Source of the DNA: Candidatus Vicinibacter proximus
GTDB taxonomy: Bacteria > Bacteroidota > Bacteroidia > Chitinophagales > Saprospiraceae
Length of the DNA: 64,000 bases
Direction: 5' to 3'
NCBI GenBank assembly: GCA_016713905.1
Contig: JADJOE010000003.1
Span: 1,426,001-1,490,000, forward strand
Program-made: the position numbers and the translations under genes
Shown: positions 39,001 through 46,066 of the stretch, piece after piece
How positions within the stretch are numbered: the first letter of the stretch is position 1
Layout: each line of letters starts with the position of its first letter
The notes under the pieces: model-generated
What the model was told of the DNA's origin: nothing
What the model saw: the letters and a program-made list of their open reading frames with translations, nothing else
Databases searched by the model: none

Positions 39001-40031
39001 TTGCCCGCTGAAAAGACATGTAGCAAACTAGGGTTCTCATAAATTTGTTTGTCCACTATTTGGGTAATGGCTGTGTAGCCCAAATTACATCCATTGGAAT
39101 AGGATGAATTGGTAATCACTACACCATTTTGCTGATGAAGATCCAGGGTAGCATCCAAAAAATCATCCTGATAATTAATCCCAAAAAGTTCTGCAGCATT
39201 AGCCATGCCGGATATTACCGGATCTATATTTCCTGCCCCGCACACTATACCGCTAACCATATCCCCATGGGTCCCATTGGAACCATACACCTGGTTGTTT
39301 ATTCTACCTTTAAAATCCACATGCGGCCCAACAAAACCATCATCTCTCACACAAACTTTCACGCCGGATCCATCTAAAAAAATATTCTCTTTTGTATTTG
39401 ACGTGATTTGATTGACCCTATGCAAGGTCTTGCCTTCTCTATCCTCCGGTTCACCGGGTTCCGGGGCGCATGAAACGTACTGAATCCAGTACTGTTTAAT
39501 CAAATCTTGCATTTTATCGATTTCACATTCCACATACAGCAACCGATAAGCTTCAGCATATTTAAGATTGTTCATGCCAAAAGAGGATACAAGAGCAAGA
39601 ACTTTATCTCGTGGAATCATGGGCATATGCTGAATCAACAAAATTGCTTTAGACCCATTTGACCTGGAGCAGGGTTCTCCTTGAAAAATTTGCTGACTGC
39701 ATTTATTTTTTAATCCAATTTTGGAGATTTTCTCCAAACCAGGAAGATTGCTTCTTAAATCAATTCCTTTCTTAATGAGGGCCAAATAACTGGAATGCCC
39801 TACATAATCGAGCAATTGAATTCCCTGGCGAGACAGTTCATTCTTCTCTTGTGCACCAGGTAGCGCCGAGAATTTAACAATCCTGTATACCTCATCGTGA
39901 GGCTCTCGATCGATCTCTTCAAAAGAATTTATGGTCAAAATATTATTTTGTCCAAACATCGAAAAACTAAAAAAAAGATAAAAGAAAAAAATAATTGATC
40001 CGATGTTTTTCTTTGATTTGATTGATGTCAT
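36009..40031 (-). CDS. Subtilisin-like (S8) peptidase with PKD domains and T9SS tail
   Basis: A 1340-residue secreted serine peptidase. The triad is visible: Asp229/230 in CVRDDGFVGPHVDF, His255 in NGTHGDMVSG and Ser424 in GGGTSAAAPGIAG, with the oxyanion Asn in FSAGNSNN. A long N-terminal region (about 30-215) likely holds the propeptide. After the catalytic domain come beta-sandwich modules, a region resembling cleaved-adhesin/MAM folds, two PKD domains (YKWDFGN, LLWDFGDGQTS) and a type-A T9SS signal (LLFPNPVTQLLHV to GRKKFAKM). It begins 3 bases after the lipoprotein gene, making it the last gene of the exosortase operon. Whether it acts on exosortase substrates is unknown. Confidence 0.92.
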   Translation of the reverse strand: MTSIKSKKNIGSIIFFFYLFFSFSMFGQNNILTINSFEEIDREPHDEVYRIVKFSALPGAQEKNELSRQGIQLLDYVGHSSYLALIKKGIDLRSNLPGLEKISKIGLKNKCSQQIFQGEPCSRSNGSKAILLIQHMPMIPRDKVLALVSSFGMNNLKYAEAYRLLYVECEIDKMQDLIKQYWIQYVSCAPEPGEPEDREGKTLHRVNQITSNTKENIFLDGSGVKVCVRDDGFVGPHVDFKGRINNQVYGSNGTHGDMVSGIVCGAGNIDPVISGMANAAELFGINYQDDFLDATLDLHQQNGVVITNSSYSNGCNLGYTAITQIVDKQIYENPSLLHVFSAGNSNNLDCGYGAGNQWGNITGGHKIGKNVITAANVQINGLIDASSSRGPTKDGRLKPDVASRGNGQLSTQDGNIYQVGGGTSAAAPGIAGTAALLYQAYKNFNGGVNPPSALIKSVLMNTASDIGTPGPDYIFGFGVIDAYSAYKCLEKKNFKNLEINQSELKEIIVDIPEGIAQANFMIYWAEKEASLIAERVLINDIDMEVINPSGTTILPWVLDPTPDPAILAAGARPGMDSLNNFEQVTIPFPVPGKYIIRIKGKFLPDNKVPFILLSHYDEKVLRLTSPIGGEKYNNLEVTQIHYKSLSSDSVFIRFSPNGGRTWTNVRGVPGTSRLVSWTVPNNIISDSCLIEIKQGTLVETSNFFTISSTLTGLRILKYCPNEVTLGWNASVKDSFQIYTLQGNYMQAHSIVYSNQATIPIDNPKNDWWFSVAGFQKGVLGRRLKAIGLSDTLISCSIKNDLSMKTRNNWLSRSFVSCGDDTYVRPEVIVHNRNSNLVQGFSIQYFDGINKITETYNTPLKYKDSVIIELKQGLRLDFEGVQFIPVWVSLNTDENVFNDTSFIKIENQKVADEQGVYPMLEGFEGSVVPTNWKLTNPIPVSNWIQQNQIDKNGQISKMLGFTSSAYSYSSYPIDLYSTTIDLSKSVEPFLYFDYAYHKDTRFTSYPDSFYVDVITVCEGVNKTRRIYMNGSTDLYTVDTSSDLRWVPLSGSNWKNKAFDLSDFKGKKIVVQLGLLRGVNGHFFLDNVHVKERLTETPSLQLTIDPDEICITKTVKFSTSALVGSGISYKWDFGNLSLPRTATGVGPHNVRFSSSGQRNISLRVQGTDFDVVKTSSVYVYNQPGPSFDFNIGPNRTVSFEDKSSHSKDLLWDFGDGQTSTEINPVHQYDSGKIYNVKLTVSNICGTNANSREVDLLNTSTENIIEDQFLLFPNPVTQLLHVKSDVAFTAWRIIDLNGKIQSESIFRIAVKSIDIQTDALASGVYLIELNFAEGKGRKKFAKM

Positions 40032-40034
40032 GAT

Positions 40035-40577
40035 CTAGTCCTTTTTTTGATCCGGTGTAGAGTTTTGAGGAAGCAAGCTAACTGCTTTAATACAGGGGTG
40101 ATTGCAAAGTTCAATAATATTTGACATGGAAGTCTCCATTTTTATAAAATCATTTCTTGCAGATTCTACTTTACCATAATCATCAAACTCATCTAAGGGT
40201 ACCGAACCTACTGTTTGAATAAGCAAGATACAACGGGAATTGTCATTTGGCTTAATATCTTTTAAGATTACACCCCCTGCAAGTTTTTCATCCGGTGGAA
40301 TTACGGTTAATTTTGAAATTACGGTTTTGTCCAAATTTTTCTCCGACCAATTATTTTTCCAAATTCCCAAATAGAGATTTTCGAAAACAAATTCCTGAAT
40401 GACAATACCACCGGACTTCAAATTTAATTTATCTCCATCTGTCAGCATTCTTTTTGTCTCAATCTTCCCATATTCAAATTTTCCACAAGAATCCCTGTTA
40501 AGATTATCCAACTTTATGGTACTGCTGCAAGATCCAAAAATGATCACCAATAAAAAACTATATAGAAAAACCTTCAT
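40035..40577 (-). CDS. Lipoprotein of unknown function in the exosortase operon
   Basis: A 180-residue protein with a lipoprotein signal (MKVFLYSFLLVIIFGSC, lipobox FGSC at residues 14-17). The body has no motif I recognise. Near the end, MSNIIELCNHPCIKAVSLLPQ loosely resembles the closing strand of subtilisin propeptide/inhibitor folds, and the next gene is a subtilisin-like peptidase. This is only a speculation. Its ATG overlaps the stop of the membrane protein gene by 4 bases and the peptidase gene follows after 3 bases. Confidence 0.7.
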   Translation of the reverse strand: MKVFLYSFLLVIIFGSCSSTIKLDNLNRDSCGKFEYGKIETKRMLTDGDKLNLKSGGIVIQEFVFENLYLGIWKNNWSEKNLDKTVISKLTVIPPDEKLAGGVILKDIKPNDNSRCILLIQTVGSVPLDEFDDYGKVESARNDFIKMETSMSNIIELCNHPCIKAVSLLPQNSTPDQKKD

Positions 40578-41236
40578 TTACTTAAGTTTGAAAATATTTG
40601 ATTCAAATAATGTATAAAACTACTTTTTCGAAAACCCCATATCAGCCACAAGATAAGTGCCAGACTCATGCTAAAACCAAGAGAAAACATAGAGATCAAA
40701 GTATTTAGGCTGGACATACTAGCATCTGTAAGCTCGTACACTCCGATCCTGGCATTTGAGATATTAAACAAGGCCAACAAGAGCACCTTAAACAGCAGAA
40801 AAACAAGTAGAATGATAGCACTCCAAAGCAAGCCTTTTAGCTTTTGACGCACGGCGATAGGTGTTGCAATAAAAATGGAGATCAGAAAAAGAAGTGGAAT
40901 GGTAAACATTTCAAACAACTTGAACTGAATAGATTTGGTAGGCATAGTAGCATATCCTTGTCCGGAGGCCCGGGCTTCTTCAAGTGCTTTTTTCATCAGG
41001 AAAGGATTTCCATAGACCAGATACATCATGGTTTTATCTTCCTTTTTGGTAATTGGATCAACAAATTTTTGTGCTTCAATTTCACAGGATGGAAGTGCAG
41101 TGGAAACAACAAATTCTACAGAATTTCTAAAAAATGCGTGAAATGAAGTAAAGATACCCAACTTTGAAAACGCATAAGCCCCTAAACCATAAGTTACGAT
41201 AAAAAGCAGTATGAAGCGAAGTAAAGATCTAAGCAT
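40574..41236 (-). CDS. Exosortase-linked multi-spanning membrane protein
   Basis: A 220-residue protein with a first helix at residues 6-28. A periplasm-facing stretch of about 80 residues (including AFFRNSVEFVVSTALPSC and YLVYGNPFLMKKALEEAR) follows, and then three further helices (about 110-130, 138-160, 180-205). It overlaps the exosortase gene by 8 bases and the downstream lipoprotein gene by 4 bases, so all three are translated from one message. I do not know a named family. Exosortases in other Bacteroidota often have a dedicated small membrane partner, and this is a candidate for that role here. Confidence 0.72.
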   Translation of the reverse strand: MLRSLLRFILLFIVTYGLGAYAFSKLGIFTSFHAFFRNSVEFVVSTALPSCEIEAQKFVDPITKKEDKTMMYLVYGNPFLMKKALEEARASGQGYATMPTKSIQFKLFEMFTIPLLFLISIFIATPIAVRQKLKGLLWSAIILLVFLLFKVLLLALFNISNARIGVYELTDASMSSLNTLISMFSLGFSMSLALILWLIWGFRKSSFIHYLNQIFSNLSK

Positions 41237-41765
41237 TCTTATGAGCAGTTTTTTTCATCACCCATTGCACCCAGAGTAACCACATGATGACACTAATCAG
41301 AAGAAATGCAATTACCCCTCCATGCAAATGAAAAAATTCGAAGAATGCTGGCCAGTGAATACCCGCAAGATACAATCCCCCAATGCGAAGGATATTTAAA
41401 AGGAACAATATAGACAAGCCTACAATTAACCCTGAAATTTTATATTTTCTTGCAACTAACGGAAGGGAAATAACTGCAATCGCATATAAGGCAGAAGCTT
41501 CAATACCATCGCAGCCACCTTTTATACTCACTCTAAACTGATCTCCCTGGATTAAATCTCCTTCAATGGATGTTTTATAACCCATGACAGTTAGCAACAT
41601 ACTCGCAAGATTGGCCTGAAAATTCAAAAGTGCAGGCATTATATAGAGTTCATAAATTGGTGAATAGTAGAAAGCATAAAACAACACTATCAAACCAATA
41701 AAGCTGGACAAAAATTTTCCAATAGGTGGTAAATTTTTCCACCAATTTGCTATTTTACTGAACAT
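41229..41765 (-). CDS. Exosortase (probable XrtH-type transpeptidase)
   Basis: A 178-residue integral membrane protein with several helices and the three conserved exosortase/archaeosortase residues: Cys85 in IKGGCDGIEA, Arg127 in LLNILRIGG and His146 or His148 in FFHLHGG. Exosortases cut C-terminal PEP-CTERM-like signals on the periplasmic side and are thought to transfer the protein to another molecule. The length, and the presence about 4.3 kb upstream of a protein with a VPTMTQWG signal, point to the XrtH group that pairs with IPTL-CTERM substrates. The subtype is inferred. It overlaps the preceding lipoprotein gene by 11 bases and the next gene by 8. Confidence 0.9.
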   Translation of the reverse strand: MFSKIANWWKNLPPIGKFLSSFIGLIVLFYAFYYSPIYELYIMPALLNFQANLASMLLTVMGYKTSIEGDLIQGDQFRVSIKGGCDGIEASALYAIAVISLPLVARKYKISGLIVGLSILFLLNILRIGGLYLAGIHWPAFFEFFHLHGGVIAFLLISVIMWLLWVQWVMKKTAHKNA

Positions 41766-42192
41766 GTGTGGTGTCGGTTTTTCTTTTCTCTGCTTCTAAA
41801 TTCTGAATTTTTTCGAGGGAATCCCTTAGATCTTTGTTTCTGATAAACTTAAGACTGTTATCCGGTCGCACCAATTCCACAGAACCAAGGTTCCAGCCAT
41901 CTACCAACAAGATTGCATCTCTGATTTTCAAAACAAATGTATCCTGACCATGATAGATCCATCCATCGACTGCCAATCTGTAGAAAGGTCTTTTCCCATT
42001 AAAGTAATTGTTAAAATCTACTGTATCAAATACAAATGGTTTAAGACCAATGCTGTCAAATTTGCGAACCAATTCACGATACTGAAAAGACATAGAATCC
42101 CGATAGATCTTCATTTCTGATTCATTGTTTACCAAAGCAGTTTCCTGTTCAATGACGTAATCAGACAATTGTCCCAATTTTAATGTTTGCAA
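41755..42192 (-). CDS. Exosortase-operon lipoprotein, C-terminal fragment
   Basis: A 145-residue frame without its own signal, beginning at a TTG that is probably internal. It continues the short lipoprotein frame at 42161-42379, with which it overlaps by 32 bases. Removing one base around the GGG at 42194-42196 joins them as KERSLQTLKLGQLSDYV. The body (YRELVRKFDSIGLKPFVFDTVDFN, GKRPFYRLAVDGWIYHGQDTFVLKI) has no motif I know. It overlaps the exosortase start by 11 bases, so it belongs to the same unit. Confidence 0.7.
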   Translation of the reverse strand: MQTLKLGQLSDYVIEQETALVNNESEMKIYRDSMSFQYRELVRKFDSIGLKPFVFDTVDFNNYFNGKRPFYRLAVDGWIYHGQDTFVLKIRDAILLVDGWNLGSVELVRPDNSLKFIRNKDLRDSLEKIQNLEAEKRKTDTTHVQ

Positions 42193-42370
42193 ACTCCCTC
42201 TCCTTATTAAAAAGCCTGTCTAAAAACAATGTTGAATCTTTATCAAATACAGACTTAAGAATTATGTTGGCCAAATTTGTTGGCGTCATGATTTCCTTTT
42301 TGGACTGACAACCATAAAGGGCAAGTCCTAAAATAATAACAACAATAGTAAAATTTAAAAATTTCTTCAT
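42161..42370 (-). CDS. Exosortase-operon lipoprotein, N-terminal fragment (frameshifted)
   Basis: Starts at MKKFLNFTIVVIILGLALYGC (ATG at 42370, with a further in-frame start three codons earlier), a clear lipoprotein signal with lipobox LYGC. The frame stops after about 70 codons, whereas a continuation lies in the neighbouring frame. The repaired protein would be about 205 residues. Function unknown. It sits 21 bases after the FG-GAP lipoprotein gene, and the operon continues directly into the exosortase. Confidence 0.68.
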   Translation of the reverse strand: MKKFLNFTIVVIILGLALYGCQSKKEIMTPTNLANIILKSVFDKDSTLFLDRLFNKEREFANIKIGTIV

Positions 42371-42391
42371 AAAATTCAAAAGATATATAAT

Positions 42392-45300
42392 TTAGTTACG
42401 TACAAATAATTTCATTGGTTTATTGTTGATGGCCACCAGCACACCTTGCTTCTTTTCTTTTCCAATTTTTACAGGAACAATATTCCGTACATCATAAGGA
42501 ATAAAAAAACCACTTTCCAAAACGGACATAGATTTAAAATTTCCTTTTCCGTCTCCACTAAATAATTGTCCTATTGATTGATCTGCTCGCTGTGTCTCAT
42601 ATTCTGAGGCATACCAATTTCCTCCAATCAATAAGTCTTTCTTTCCATCTTTAGTAAAATCATCATAGATCATGCCTTGTACGGCTGAAATTTGTGCTTC
42701 GAATGGGAGCAACTGTTCGGTAAAAGTGTTTCCGTGTCTAAGAAAAACTACTGATGCAAACTGATTAGCCTGCAAGTGAACTCCCTTATCCTTTTGTTCA
42801 CCAAGAATTTCTTCAATGTTTGCATTTGCAAAATCTCTGTAGGATGGAAAATTCTTGACCACATCCGGTAATTGTTCTGAGGAACATTGTCTTCCGCGGA
42901 TTGGCACAACTCTATCCTTAAGGTGTTTTGCAAGGAATACATCAAAGGTAGTATTGCCATCAAAATCGTTGGCATAAACCTCTAAAGGTTTTTCTACGGT
43001 TGGTTGAAATTTATAATTCTGTCCTATGTTGCCAACAATGTAATCCATTTCACCATTTCCATCTACATCTGCTTCAACGATTCTGTTCCACCATCCGGTA
43101 GATTGCGGCACATTATACATTGAAGTATCCCTTATGAATCTTCCATCTTTTTGAATCAAAAAAGTTAATTTCATCCATTCACCGACCACCACTAAATCTT
43201 TAAATCCATCTTTATTGACATCCGACACCACTGCATCTGTGACCAATCCCAACTTAGAAAATCCCGGACCTGTCTCCACTGAAACATCTTTAAATTTGCC
43301 TTTGTCATTGCGCAGTAAAAAACTATTTCCTGGCAATGGATAATAATTTGGAATAACCCTGCCACCAACAAAAATATCTTCATCTCCATCATTGTCATAG
43401 TCAAATGCCTTTACACACAATCCACTCACGCCGATCTGTGGCATGTCTTTCATTTTTGTAAAATCTCCTTTCCCATTATTCAAATAAATCCGATCTTGAT
43501 AGTAAGAATAATTGACTGGTTTTTCTGTACCTCCACTAACCACGTATAAGTCCTTATCCCCATCGCCATCTGCATCAAAAAACTCAGCTCCGGTATCCTC
43601 ATATGCTTTATCGTCTACCAATACTTTTTGTTTTCTTTCGATGAATTTCCCCTCACTATTTTGGAGATATATTGCTCCCGGCTGATCTTTAGCTCCGCCG
43701 ATAAAAAAATCTTCCAGGCCATCCGCATTGATATCTGCGACTTCAATACACGGGCCATTCATGGATAAACGATGAGGTAATAATACCTGGGGTACAAAAT
43801 CATTAAAAACATTCTCCTGATGGGTAAAAACGGGACTGATTAACTCGTTGGTACGCTCTATAAAAAGTGCTGTCGCTTTTGCATTAGAAACATTTGAATT
43901 TTTTGAATCCCGGTAAGCAATAGTCAGCAGCTGATTTGTTTTAACGGTGCCCATTTGACTCATTTTACCATCCGTCCAAAAAACTTTAACACTGTCCACA
44001 TTCTTTTTTTGCCCACATCCAAAGTGAAGTATTGGTTCAACTGAGGACTGATAACCTCTGACCGTTTTAAATTGCTCTATTAATTTTTCTTCTCCAAGAT
44101 AAACTTCGACTTTCGCACCTAAGCCAAATTTATTACTCTCAGGACCGTCCAATTTAATCCGTAAATAGTTATTTCCTTTTAAATCATTTCTATACAAAAA
44201 TGCTTTTTCGTCTACATTGCTTACGACCAAATCCAGATCCCCATCATTGTCCAGGTCAGCAGTAACAGAGCCGTTGGACCAACTTGGTTCTTTGATTCCC
44301 CAGTCGTCCATTTTTTTACTAAACTTAAGGTTCCCTTCATTTTTGAAAATATAATTCACCAGTTTTACTTCCGGATAATTTTCCAGAAGACTTAGCATAG
44401 GAGCCAGTGTGGTGTTATTGTTGTTCTTTTTTATGGCCTCATTTAATTGGGCATCTGTTTTTAAAATGGCATCATTGTCAAAGACATCGCGTCTATAACC
44501 ATTGCTTATAAAAATATCTCTTTTACTGTCGTTGTCAAAATCAGACATTAAAACTGCCCAGCTCCAATCTGTGCTTTTCACTCCAGCGAATTGTGCCACG
44601 TCACTAAAAAAACCATTACCTCTGTTCATTTGCAACATATTTTGCATGTATTGCACATGTACTCTTCCAGAAGTAAAGTACTCATCCCATTGCGCTCCCC
44701 TCACCATTGGGGACATAGACACTTTAGCCCGCCAATAATCATCCGGCAACATTTCTACACTCATGATGTCTTCCAGACCATCGTTGTTGATGTCAGCTAT
44801 ATCCGTACCCATGGCATAAAATGCGGTATGGTTGGTAACCTCTTTAATTGACTCTTTAAAGAATTTTCCCTGTTGGTTAAGATAGCAATAGTCGTTCTCG
44901 GTAAAGTCATTAGAAAAATAAATATCCTGAAATCCATCCCCATTCAGATCTGCCACAGTAACCGCTAGACCATAACCGTAGGTCTCCCCCAGCCCCATCT
45001 CCTTGCTCACATTCGAAAAAGTATTGTCACCATTATTTCTATAAAGACTAACTTTATTAGCTGGATTGCCATTTTTTCTACCCTCCAATACGTCGAAAAC
45101 CGTTAGCGAAAATCTATCAGGGCGATTGGAAACGACCAAATCCAGATCATTGTCATTGTCATAATCAAAGAAATTAGCCATGATGGAAAATCCGGCATCG
45201 TCGATTCCATATTTTGCACCTTCCTCTTTAAAAGTATTGTTCTTTTGGTTTACAAAAAGTAAATTCTTCCTTAATTCAATTGGCTCAATACTGGCACCAC

Positions 45301-45736
45301 GACAAACGTATACATCTAAGAATCCGTCGTTGTTGATGTCCACCATCACTACTCCGGTATTCCAACCCTTTGTGCCATCAAGAATCCCGGAAGATTTAGA
45401 GATGTCTTCAAACTTGAAATTGCCTTTATTCAAATACAGTCGGTCATCCACCTGATTCCCGGTGAAATAAAGATCCGTAAGACCGTCATTATTGATGTCC
45501 CCCGCTGCAACTCCCCCTCCGTTATAGATATAGTGAAAAGTTAAAAAGCTAAAATTTACATCCTCTTTTAAATTGTTGGAAAAATCAATTCCGGACTCTT
45601 CAGATTCAATTTTTACAAATTTACCAGAAGCTGAACTTGAGGATGTCTCACTCTGCTTTTGATCTGCATTATTGCAAGATTGAAAAGTAAGCAACAGACA
45701 AAAGGTAAATAAAAGCGAGAAAAGACACTTTTTCAT
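42392..45736 (-). CDS. FG-GAP/VCBS and ASPIC/UnbV-domain lipoprotein
   Basis: A protein of about 1114 residues starting MKKCLFSLLFTFCLLLTFQSC, a lipoprotein signal (lipobox FQSC). This is why I prefer 45736 over the longer start at 45769. It is a beta-propeller built from calcium-binding FG-GAP repeats of the type DINNDGLTDLYFTGN (about a dozen). An ASPIC/UnbV domain in the middle (LRIKLDGPESNKFGLGAKVEVYLG, VKVFWTDGKMSQMG) is followed by further repeats. Such CRTAC1-like proteins are surface-exposed in Bacteroidota, often linked to polymer or protein binding. A TATCTTTG box precedes it, and the exosortase operon follows after 21 bases. Confidence 0.9.
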   Translation of the reverse strand: MKKCLFSLLFTFCLLLTFQSCNNADQKQSETSSSSASGKFVKIESEESGIDFSNNLKEDVNFSFLTFHYIYNGGGVAAGDINNDGLTDLYFTGNQVDDRLYLNKGNFKFEDISKSSGILDGTKGWNTGVVMVDINNDGFLDVYVCRGASIEPIELRKNLLFVNQKNNTFKEEGAKYGIDDAGFSIMANFFDYDNDNDLDLVVSNRPDRFSLTVFDVLEGRKNGNPANKVSLYRNNGDNTFSNVSKEMGLGETYGYGLAVTVADLNGDGFQDIYFSNDFTENDYCYLNQQGKFFKESIKEVTNHTAFYAMGTDIADINNDGLEDIMSVEMLPDDYWRAKVSMSPMVRGAQWDEYFTSGRVHVQYMQNMLQMNRGNGFFSDVAQFAGVKSTDWSWAVLMSDFDNDSKRDIFISNGYRRDVFDNDAILKTDAQLNEAIKKNNNNTTLAPMLSLLENYPEVKLVNYIFKNEGNLKFSKKMDDWGIKEPSWSNGSVTADLDNDGDLDLVVSNVDEKAFLYRNDLKGNNYLRIKLDGPESNKFGLGAKVEVYLGEEKLIEQFKTVRGYQSSVEPILHFGCGQKKNVDSVKVFWTDGKMSQMGTVKTNQLLTIAYRDSKNSNVSNAKATALFIERTNELISPVFTHQENVFNDFVPQVLLPHRLSMNGPCIEVADINADGLEDFFIGGAKDQPGAIYLQNSEGKFIERKQKVLVDDKAYEDTGAEFFDADGDGDKDLYVVSGGTEKPVNYSYYQDRIYLNNGKGDFTKMKDMPQIGVSGLCVKAFDYDNDGDEDIFVGGRVIPNYYPLPGNSFLLRNDKGKFKDVSVETGPGFSKLGLVTDAVVSDVNKDGFKDLVVVGEWMKLTFLIQKDGRFIRDTSMYNVPQSTGWWNRIVEADVDGNGEMDYIVGNIGQNYKFQPTVEKPLEVYANDFDGNTTFDVFLAKHLKDRVVPIRGRQCSSEQLPDVVKNFPSYRDFANANIEEILGEQKDKGVHLQANQFASVVFLRHGNTFTEQLLPFEAQISAVQGMIYDDFTKDGKKDLLIGGNWYASEYETQRADQSIGQLFSGDGKGNFKSMSVLESGFFIPYDVRNIVPVKIGKEKKQGVLVAINNKPMKLFVRN

Positions 45737-45755
45737 GAGGAGATATTTAAGTCCG

Positions 45756-45763
45756 CAAAGATA
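45756..45763 (-). promoter_or_regulatory. Putative -7 promoter box for the FG-GAP lipoprotein and exosortase operon
   Basis: The minus strand reads TATCTTTG, 20 bases before the chosen ATG at 45736 but inside the longer frame from 45769. It therefore also supports the shorter start. It would drive the FG-GAP gene and, through the 21-base junction, the exosortase genes. Confidence 0.55.
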
Positions 45764-45806
45764 ATGCACTGTGTATAAAAACCCTTAAAAATCAGGGTGC
45801 TAAGCA

Positions 45807-46064
45807 CTATAAAGCAATAAAAAATGCCCTCCACAAGTGAATGTGGAAGGCATTTTTATAAGTTTGGAAACTAATCTTTTTTGTAAAAAGCATCAGGACA
45901 TGTATCAGGTAGGCTATAACGGGAACTGCAACCAGCATTCCTATAATATCAGATGTAGTGAATTCACCCCAAATCAAATAGATAAGGATCCATCCAATTA
46001 TCGCCAATACAAAAGAAATCCAAAACGCCTTTTCAAAAACTTCTTTTAAAAAAGGAAAATGCAT
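45807..46064 (-). CDS. Small two-helix membrane protein next to the IPTL-CTERM-like gene
   Basis: An 85-residue frame with two helices (about residues 12-30 and 38-60). Its last 25 codons run straight through a strong terminator hairpin. If one T is added to the run of five at 45885-45889 (plus-strand A), the frame instead ends LMLFYKKD at 45871-45873, just ahead of the hairpin. That looks like the true end. It starts 2 bases after the sorting-signal protein gene, so the two share a message. Function unknown; a partner of the surface protein is one possibility. Confidence 0.65.
   Translation of the reverse strand: MHFPFLKEVFEKAFWISFVLAIIGWILIYLIWGEFTTSDIIGMLVAVPVIAYLIHVLMLFTKKISFQTYKNAFHIHLWRAFFIAL
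45817..45857 (-). terminator. Rho-independent terminator of the IPTL-CTERM-like unit
   Basis: AAAATGCC (45821-45828) pairs with GGCATTTT (45849-45856), and TCCAC (45830-45834) with GTGGA (45843-45847), giving a 13-bp stem with one mismatch and an 8-base loop. On the minus strand a T-rich tail follows. It separates this unit from the FG-GAP/exosortase operon. Confidence 0.8.
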
Positions 46065-46066
46065 GA

